From positions 1 to 52,085 of the forward strand of contig JAJZEB010000010.1 in assembly GCA_021805805.1 (NCBI GenBank): a stretch of 52,085 nucleotides of DNA. Direction: 5' to 3'. A program made the translations under genes and the position numbers. Positions 47,626 through 52,085 of the stretch are shown piece after piece (position 1 is the stretch's first letter; the number at the start of each line of letters is the position of its first letter). The notes under the pieces are model-generated. The model ran no database searches and was not told the DNA's origin. It worked only from the letters and a program-made list of their open reading frames with translations. The stretch is from Pseudomonadota bacterium. Its GTDB lineage: Bacteria; Pseudomonadota; Gammaproteobacteria; Burkholderiales; Burkholderiaceae_C.

Positions 47626-48596
47626 GCGCTCAGCGCCTGCTGCAGCGCGTCGATGAACTGCGCGGCGACGTCGCAGCCGGTCTGCGCGGCGATTTCGACG
47701 AAACAAGTCGGGCTGGTCACGTTGATCTCGGTCAGACGGGAGCCGATGATGTCGATCCCCGCCAGCAGCAATCCGCGCGCTGCCAGCACCGGCGCCAGGC
47801 GCTCGGCGATCGCCAGATCGGACGCGCTCAGCGGCTGCGCCACGCCGCGCCCGCCTGCGGCCAGGTTGCCGCGCGTTTCGCCTCCCTGCGGAATGCGCGC
47901 CAGCGCGTACGGCACCGGCTTGCCACCAATCAGCAGCACCCGCTTGTCGCCGTCGACGATCTCGGGCATGAAACGCTGCGCCATGATCGTGCGCCTGCCC
48001 CAGTCGGTCAGCGTCTCCAGCACCACGCCGAGGTTGGCGTCGGGGCCTCCTCCGGCGCCGCTGCGCAGCCTGAACACGCCGGCTCCGCCCATGCCGTCAA
48101 GCGGCTTGACGATCACGTCGCCGTGCTCCAGCGCAAACGCGCGCAGCGCCGCGATGTCGCGGCTGACCAGCGTCGCCGGGATCAGCTCGGGCCATTCCAG
48201 GATCGACAGCTTCTCCGGATGGTCGCGCAGCGCGCGCGGGCTGTTGAACACCCGCGCGCCTTCGCGCTCGGCCTGTTCGAGCAGATGCGTGGCGTAGAAG
48301 TACTCGCTGTCGAAAGGCGGGTCCTTGCGCATCAGCACCGCGTCGAAGTCGCGCAGCGCGCGATCGGCCTGCTCGATCTCGGAAAACCACGGCCGCGCCG
48401 CGTCGAGCAGCGCGATGTGGCGGCAGTGCGCACGCAACGCGCCGGCGGCGCCGGCGCCGCCACGCCACTGCAGCTGCCGCGGTTCGCAGGCCCAGATGTC
48501 GCAGCCGCGCGCAGCGGCCTCGCGCATCATCGCCAGCGTGGTGTCTTTCTTGGGATTGAACGCCTCGAGCGGGTCGGCAACGAACAGCAGGTGCAT
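47622..48596 (-). CDS. gshB: Glutathione synthetase
   Basis: GshB ligates glycine to gamma-glutamylcysteine with ATP. It is an ATP-grasp protein with VADPLEAFNPKKDTTLAMMR at the N-terminus, MRKDPPFDSEYFY, VKPLDGMGGAGVFR and the C-terminal GIDIIGSRLTEINVTSPTCF. The 324 aa are standard. It follows gshA by 10 bp and is coupled to the methyltransferase gene. Confidence 0.96.
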   Translation of the reverse strand: MHLLFVADPLEAFNPKKDTTLAMMREAAARGCDIWACEPRQLQWRGGAGAAGALRAHCRHIALLDAARPWFSEIEQADRALRDFDAVLMRKDPPFDSEYFYATHLLEQAEREGARVFNSPRALRDHPEKLSILEWPELIPATLVSRDIAALRAFALEHGDVIVKPLDGMGGAGVFRLRSGAGGGPDANLGVVLETLTDWGRRTIMAQRFMPEIVDGDKRVLLIGGKPVPYALARIPQGGETRGNLAAGGRGVAQPLSASDLAIAERLAPVLAARGLLLAGIDIIGSRLTEINVTSPTCFVEIAAQTGCDVAAQFIDALQQALSA

Positions 48597-48606
48597 GGCG
48601 GATGAC

Positions 48607-49899
48607 TCAGGTGGCTTCGGCCTCGGGGTCGGTGGCCTCGAGCTCGTAACTGGCAGCGACCAGCGCCAGGCGCGCGATGACGCCGTACATGTAGAAGCGG
48701 TTCGGGCCGCTGGTGCCTGGCTTGGCTTCCGGGTTGGTGACGTTGAACTGTTCGTCGAACGCCAGCGGCACGAAATGCATGCCCGGCGAATTCAGATTCT
48801 CGTTCGGCCCACGGTCGGCGTGCACGCGGTAGAAGCCGCCGACGACGTAGCGATCCATCATGTACACGACCGGCTCGCAAACCGCCTCCTGCAGGCGCTC
48901 GATGCTCGGCACGCCTTCCTGGATGATGACGTCGCGCACTTCCATGCCTTCCTTGACCACGCTCATCTTGTTGCGTGTGCGCCGGTTCAGATCGCGCACC
49001 TCGGCAGCGTCGTGCACCATCATCACCCCCATGCCGTAGGTTCCGGCATCGGCCTTGACGGCGACAAAGGGCTTGTCGTGGATCCCGTATTCCTTGTATT
49101 TCTTGCGCACCTTGACCAGCACCTGGTCGACTGCCTCGGCCAGTTCCGCCTCGCCTTGGCGCTGCTGGAAGTCGATTCCCGAGCAGCGCGCGAAATAGGG
49201 GTTGAGCATCCACGGGTCGACACCGATGAGCTTGGCGAAGCGCTTGACCACCGCGTCGTAGCTGCGGAAGTGGCTCGACTTGCGCCGCGTCTTCCAGCCC
49301 GCGTGCAGCGGCGGCAACAGATACTGTTCGTGCAGGCCCTCGAGATTGGCCGGAACACCGGACGAAAGGTCGTTGTTCAGCAGGATGGTGCAGGGATCGA
49401 AATCCTTGGTGCCGAGCCTGCGCTTGTCGCGCACCAGCGGCTCGAGCAGCAGGCTCGAACCGTCGGGCAGAGGCACCGGGCGCGGCTCGGTGATGGTTTC
49501 GTCGACGGTGCCGACGTGCACGTTGAGTCCGGCCTGGTGGAAGATCTGCGTCAACCTGCTCAGGTTCTCGAGATAGAAGCTGTTGCGCGTGTGCCGCTCG
49601 GGAATCAGCAACAGCCCCTTGGCCTCCGGGCAGATCTTCTCGATCGCGGCCATCGCGGCCTGCACGGCCAGCGGAATCATGTCGGACGACAGGTTGTTCC
49701 AGCCGCCCGGGAACAGATTGGTGTCAACCGGCGCGAGCTTGAATCCGCCGTTGCGCAGGTCGACCGAGGCGTAGAACGGCGGCGCGTGCTCCATCCATTC
49801 GAGCCTGAACCAGCGTTCGATCGCCGGCTGGGCTTCGAGGATGCGCTGCTCGAGTTCGAGCACCGGCGCGCTTTCGCTGGAAACGAGGTGGGGAATCAT
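48607..49899 (-). CDS. gshA: Glutamate-cysteine ligase, proteobacterial GshA type
   Basis: GshA forms gamma-glutamylcysteine, the committed step of glutathione synthesis. This is the 430-aa form typical of beta- and some gammaproteobacteria, unlike the E. coli enzyme. Recognisable parts are ASVDLRNGGFKLAPVDTNLF, PGGWNNL, LLNNDLSSGVPANLEGLHEQ and FVAVKADAGTYGMGVMMV. A CACAAT -10-like string lies about 45 bp upstream (49944-49949). gshA-gshB is a likely operon. Confidence 0.95.
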   Translation of the reverse strand: MIPHLVSSESAPVLELEQRILEAQPAIERWFRLEWMEHAPPFYASVDLRNGGFKLAPVDTNLFPGGWNNLSSDMIPLAVQAAMAAIEKICPEAKGLLLIPERHTRNSFYLENLSRLTQIFHQAGLNVHVGTVDETITEPRPVPLPDGSSLLLEPLVRDKRRLGTKDFDPCTILLNNDLSSGVPANLEGLHEQYLLPPLHAGWKTRRKSSHFRSYDAVVKRFAKLIGVDPWMLNPYFARCSGIDFQQRQGEAELAEAVDQVLVKVRKKYKEYGIHDKPFVAVKADAGTYGMGVMMVHDAAEVRDLNRRTRNKMSVVKEGMEVRDVIIQEGVPSIERLQEAVCEPVVYMMDRYVVGGFYRVHADRGPNENLNSPGMHFVPLAFDEQFNVTNPEAKPGTSGPNRFYMYGVIARLALVAASYELEATDPEAEAT

Positions 49900-50039
49900 G
49901 CGGTCACGGACATCGGTGGGCCGCGGTCGCGGCAGAGCCCCGAATTGTGACAGAGCCGGTGCAAATCCGCCGACTCCCGACGACGGCGGCGGATGACTCC
50001 GGTCAAGGCTTGGTGTCGCAACAGGCTCCCTCGGGGCGC

Positions 50040-50078
50040 GACGCCGGCGGCGTGTCGCCTCCGCGTCGCGCCGGCGTC
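50040..50078 (-). terminator. Inverted repeat after the first paralogous exported-protein gene
   Basis: GACGCCGGCG and CGCCGGCGTC are perfect 10-bp arms separated by 19 bp, starting 19 bp after the stop of the gene at 50097. No T-run follows, so termination strength is uncertain. Confidence 0.45.
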
Positions 50079-50096
50079 TGCTGGTTCGCCCGCGGC

Positions 50097-50903
50097 TTAC
50101 GTCGCGGCCCCCGGGTCGTCGCCTTGGCCGTTCAGGCCGAAGCCGCCGTTCATGTCCGAATCGGAATCATCGTGGCTCGAGCCCGACGCATGGGACGGAT
50201 GCAGCGGACTGGTGGAATCGAAGGAGGCGAAGCCATTGCCGGCAACAAGGGGCATGCGGTAAACGCCGACCGGAAGCATCTCCCCCTGCAGCTCCACGAG
50301 ACTGGACGGCACCAGCTGGGTCGACACATGCACGTCGATCCCGGCGCCGGCGCGCATCTGCGCGGCCGTGGCCTGCGCAAGCCGTGGCCGCAGACGCATC
50401 GACCACACGGTCACGTCGTTCGGCGTCTGCCGGTTCAGGGTGTAGAGGCCCCAGCCTGCACGCCAGTCGCTTGCGTCGCTCGACGAATCGTCGCGCGCAT
50501 CCTCCTCCCGGCCGTTGTCGAAGCGGGCCGTGTAGGCATGACGCCAGACCCCCGAGGCCGGGTCGCGATGGGTGCTGCAGACGAGATCGATATGCCCGAA
50601 CGCTGCCGAGTACATGTGGATGACCCCGCCTGGCGACTGGCGCAGTTGCGGGGGCATCGACGCCAGTGGCAGGTTCATCTGCACGGCGCTTCCGGGCGGC
50701 AACACGATCGGTCCCTGCGTCAGCTCGACTCCCCAGGCTGCCGGATCGGTTCGGACATACGAGACGTTGAACACGCACTGCGCGTCGATCGGCAATTCGT
50801 TGAGCAACACCACGCGCCCGAGGGCGAAGGCATCGGCACTGGCCAGGCCGCCGGCGGCCAGCATCGCGGCACGGGCAACGGAGCGAAAAGCGCGAAAGGA
50901 CAT
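50097..50903 (-). CDS. Exported protein of unknown function, paralogue A
   Basis: The 268-aa product has a signal peptide (1-27, ending AFA) and a mature start LGRVVLLNELP. A predicted beta-rich core follows with two Cys (43 and 109). After it come a Ser/Asp-rich loop (about 140-150), a second core with WSMRLRP and PVGVYRMPL, a Ser/Asp-rich tail (about 235-255) and the terminus DDPGAAT. From 28 to 109 it aligns without gaps to paralogue B, with 50 of 82 identities by hand count. The ribosome site is CCAGGAGTTCCCG. No catalytic motif or lipobox is seen, and I do not recognise the family. It is probably periplasmic or secreted. Confidence 0.82.
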   Translation of the reverse strand: MSFRAFRSVARAAMLAAGGLASADAFALGRVVLLNELPIDAQCVFNVSYVRTDPAAWGVELTQGPIVLPPGSAVQMNLPLASMPPQLRQSPGGVIHMYSAAFGHIDLVCSTHRDPASGVWRHAYTARFDNGREEDARDDSSSDASDWRAGWGLYTLNRQTPNDVTVWSMRLRPRLAQATAAQMRAGAGIDVHVSTQLVPSSLVELQGEMLPVGVYRMPLVAGNGFASFDSTSPLHPSHASGSSHDDSDSDMNGGFGLNGQGDDPGAAT

Positions 50904-50924
50904 CGGGAACTCCTGGGTTGATGC

Positions 50925-50960
50925 GCTGCGTGCGCCGTGGCGCGTCGATGCGCACGCAGC
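50925..50960. promoter_or_regulatory. 11-bp inverted repeat upstream of paralogue A
   Basis: GCTGCGTGCGC (50925-50935) and GCGCACGCAGC (50950-50960) are exact complements, 22 bp before the ATG. It could be an operator or a leader hairpin close to the ribosome site. Confidence 0.5.
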
Positions 50961-50968
50961 AGGTGGAC

Positions 50969-50992
50969 GGGCCGGGCCGGTGGGCCTGGCCC
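50969..50992 (-). terminator. GC hairpin between the two paralogous genes
   Basis: On the plus strand GGGCCGGGCC and GGCCTGGCCC pair over 10 bp around a GGTG loop, with one mismatched pair (a G-U wobble in plus-strand RNA, A-C in minus-strand RNA). It lies 43 bp after the stop of paralogue B. It may end or attenuate transcription from B into A. There is no T-run. Confidence 0.4.
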
Positions 50993-51035
50993 TGCACGGC
51001 TCGCGGCCGGGCGTGACGCCGGGTTCACCGTCGAT

Positions 51036-51830
51036 TCAGGTCGCGGCTCCCGGATGGGCGCCGTTGCCGTTCATCTGCGCGTGGCCGTTGACGATCGATC
51101 CGTCCTGGTTCGAATCCAGGCTCGAACTCGAACTCGAGTCGCCAGACGCATCGGAGAGATCGCTCGCCTCGAGGGGCATGCGGTAGACGCCGACAGGAGT
51201 CGGCGCGCCCGCCAGCGGACTGCCATCGGAGGCCACCATCCGGGACGACACGTGCAGATCGATCGGGGCGCCGAAGCGCATTTCCTCGAGCGTGACCTGA
51301 TCCAGCGCCGGGCGCAGTCGCATGCGCCACTCGGTCAGGTCGGTCGGCGTTTCCCGGCTCAGGGTGTAGCACCCGAGCCAGTCCTGCGCGACGCCGACCG
51401 AATCGGAGCTGGAATCGCTGCCGCTGCCGCTGCCGCTGCCGTTGTCGAAGCGGGCGCTGTAGACATGGCGCCAGGGCCCGGCGGCCGCCTCGCGCGTGGT
51501 GTGACAGACGAGTTCGACATGCTCGAACGCACCCGAGTAGAGGTGCGGTGCCCCGCTCGGCGACAGTCGCACCTGCGCCGGCATCGCCTGCAGCGGCAGG
51601 TCCATGCGCACCGAGCCCCCGGGCTGCAGCACGACCAGCTCCTGCGTCAGCTCGACGCTCCAGGCCAGCGGATCATCGCGGATGAACGCGACGTTGAACC
51701 CGCACCGCGCCTCGACCGGAAGCTCGTTGAACAGCACGACGCGCCCGAGGGCGTGGGCGTCGACACAGACCAGGCCGCCGGCGGCCAGCGCCGCGGCACG
51801 CGCGACGGATCGAAAAACGCGAAAGGACAT
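51036..51830 (-). CDS. Exported protein of unknown function, paralogue B
   Basis: The 264-aa product has a signal peptide MSFRVFRSVARAA... ending AHA (residue 27) and the mature start LGRVVLFNELP. Cys43 and Cys109 are conserved with paralogue A, and a third Cys is in LGCYTLSRETP. The central loop is (Gly-Ser)n followed by DSSSDS, the tail is Ser-rich (about 228-245), and the terminus HPGAAT matches paralogue A. The ATG at 51830 with GGAG upstream is chosen; the frame is open to 51935 but without a ribosome site. It was probably made by tandem duplication, with loops and tail diverging fastest. The function is unknown. Confidence 0.82.
   Translation of the reverse strand: MSFRVFRSVARAAALAAGGLVCVDAHALGRVVLFNELPVEARCGFNVAFIRDDPLAWSVELTQELVVLQPGGSVRMDLPLQAMPAQVRLSPSGAPHLYSGAFEHVELVCHTTREAAAGPWRHVYSARFDNGSGSGSGSDSSSDSVGVAQDWLGCYTLSRETPTDLTEWRMRLRPALDQVTLEEMRFGAPIDLHVSSRMVASDGSPLAGAPTPVGVYRMPLEASDLSDASGDSSSSSSLDSNQDGSIVNGHAQMNGNGAHPGAAT
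51418..51441. repeat. Four CTGCCG hexamers encoding the Gly-Ser loop of paralogue B
   Basis: Four perfect 6-bp units in tandem encode alternating Gly and Ser on the minus strand. Copy-number change would lengthen or shorten the loop without a frameshift. Paralogue A lacks this tract. Confidence 0.9.
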
Positions 51831-51860
51831 GGCGAACTCCATCGGTGACAGAATGCGTGC

Positions 51861-51878
51861 GCGGCGGCTGCCCGCCGC
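51861..51878. promoter_or_regulatory. GC hairpin upstream of paralogue B
   Basis: GCGGCGG (51861-51867) and CCGCCGC (51872-51878) form a 7-bp stem with a 4-nt loop, 30 bp before the ATG. The position is similar to the inverted repeat before paralogue A, although the sequence differs. Confidence 0.4.
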
Positions 51879-51914
51879 CCGCCGCAAGCGGGCGCGCGCC
51901 CAGGTCGCAGCGCA

Positions 51915-51926
51915 GCTGTCGACAGC
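51915..51926. promoter_or_regulatory. 12-bp perfect palindrome upstream of paralogue B
   Basis: GCTGTCGACAGC is self-complementary and lies 85 bp before the ATG, between the gene and the group II intron end. It could be a regulator site. Confidence 0.35.
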
Positions 51927-51987
51927 GCGACACACCCATGTCGGACACGTTTAGTTACCTTTGGTTCGCAACCGTACCTGGCGACAG

Positions 51988-52085
51988 ATTGAGTAGGGTG
52001 GGGGATTACTCCCCCAGCCCTCTCACACCACCGGACGTGCGGTTCCGCATCCGGCGGTTCAAGCAGAACACTGGAGCCTCTGGTG
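51988..52085 (-). mobile_element. 3' end of a group II intron (domains V and VI), cut by the window edge
   Basis: Read on the minus strand, a domain V fold is visible (52027-52058): lower stem ACCGCCGGA with TCCGGTGGT (one wobble), a 2-nt CG bulge, and upper stem TGCG-GAAC-CGCA. It is followed by a domain VI hairpin of G/C runs (51996-52020) and the typical end CTACTCAAT, placing the boundary near 51988. The triad position reads CGC, as in class IIC introns. The reverse transcriptase gene and 5' end should lie beyond the right edge. Confidence 0.8.

Noticed and set aside
51831-51935. Longer N-terminus for paralogue B
   Set aside because: The 35 extra residues would precede a perfect signal peptide and have no ribosome site. 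The paralogue A start and the GGAG before 51830 support the shorter form.
51930-51960. Insertion-sequence terminal repeat (TGTCCGACATG-like) upstream of paralogue B
   Set aside because: It recalls ends of some insertion sequences, but no matching second end, target duplication or transposase is visible.

Overview
The window is GC-rich chromosomal DNA from a betaproteobacterium, most likely of the order Burkholderiales and probably an autotroph or facultative autotroph. This rests on gene order typical of that group (argS-SPOR-dsbA; lptA-lptB-rpoN; ptsN-hprK; fur/bamE-dapB-exbB-exbD-leuS-lptE-holA), on a Calvin-cycle cluster in the order cbbF-P-T-Z-G-K-A with a divergent cbbR (the order known from Cupriavidus), and on the proteobacterial GshA/GshB pair. 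RuBisCO is not in the window. No tRNA, rRNA or CRISPR array was seen.

Layout. 1-158: a nested inverted-repeat element and a promoter. 159-4430 (+): rlpA, argS, a SPOR-domain membrane protein, dsbA. 4527-7661 (+): lptA, a 34-codon coupling frame, lptB, rpoN. 7685-8197 (-): the heptose-phosphate adenylyltransferase rfaE2. 8320-9579 (+): a DUF1634-TauE/SafE fusion transporter. 9951-11884 (+): hpf, ptsN, hprK. 11903-12388 (-): fur. 12428-19212 (+): bamE, dapB, exbB, exbD, leuS, lptE, holA. 19227-28847 (-): a cbbY-type phosphatase, then (after a short + strand coiled-coil gene) fba, pgk, gap, gph, tkt, prk, fbp in reverse order of transcription. 29159-30169 (+): cbbR. 30096-34497 (-): glnE, tal, rsmE as one operon. 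34699-39466 (+): yhdP and a nitrilase-family amidase. 39496-43761 (-): an ABC permease, its ATPase and an MGDG-synthase-like glycosyltransferase, tightly coupled and lacking a binding protein. 43984-46403 (+): a PEBP protein, a small membrane protein, a glycerophosphodiester phosphodiesterase and an MTA/SAH nucleosidase. 46417-49899 (-): gshA, gshB and an RlmL-type RNA methyltransferase. 50097-51830 (-): two tandem paralogous exported proteins of unknown function. 51988-52085 (-): the 3' end of a group II intron that runs off the window.

How it works together. The cbb genes regenerate ribulose bisphosphate and recycle its by-products: FBPase, phosphoribulokinase, transketolase, GAPDH, PGK and aldolase form the cycle, and CbbZ and CbbY remove phosphoglycolate and misfire sugar phosphates. 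CbbR sits at the divergent promoter, in front of a long structured leader. The envelope theme (RlpA, SPOR, DsbA, LptA/B/E, BamE, ExbB/D, YhdP, heptose activation) is strong on the left half.

The least explained parts are the paralogous exported pair at the right end, the orphan ABC-glycosyltransferase operon, the RlpA homologue that lacks two catalytic residues, the lptA-lptB coupling frame, and the repeat-built coiled-coil gene inside the cbb cluster.
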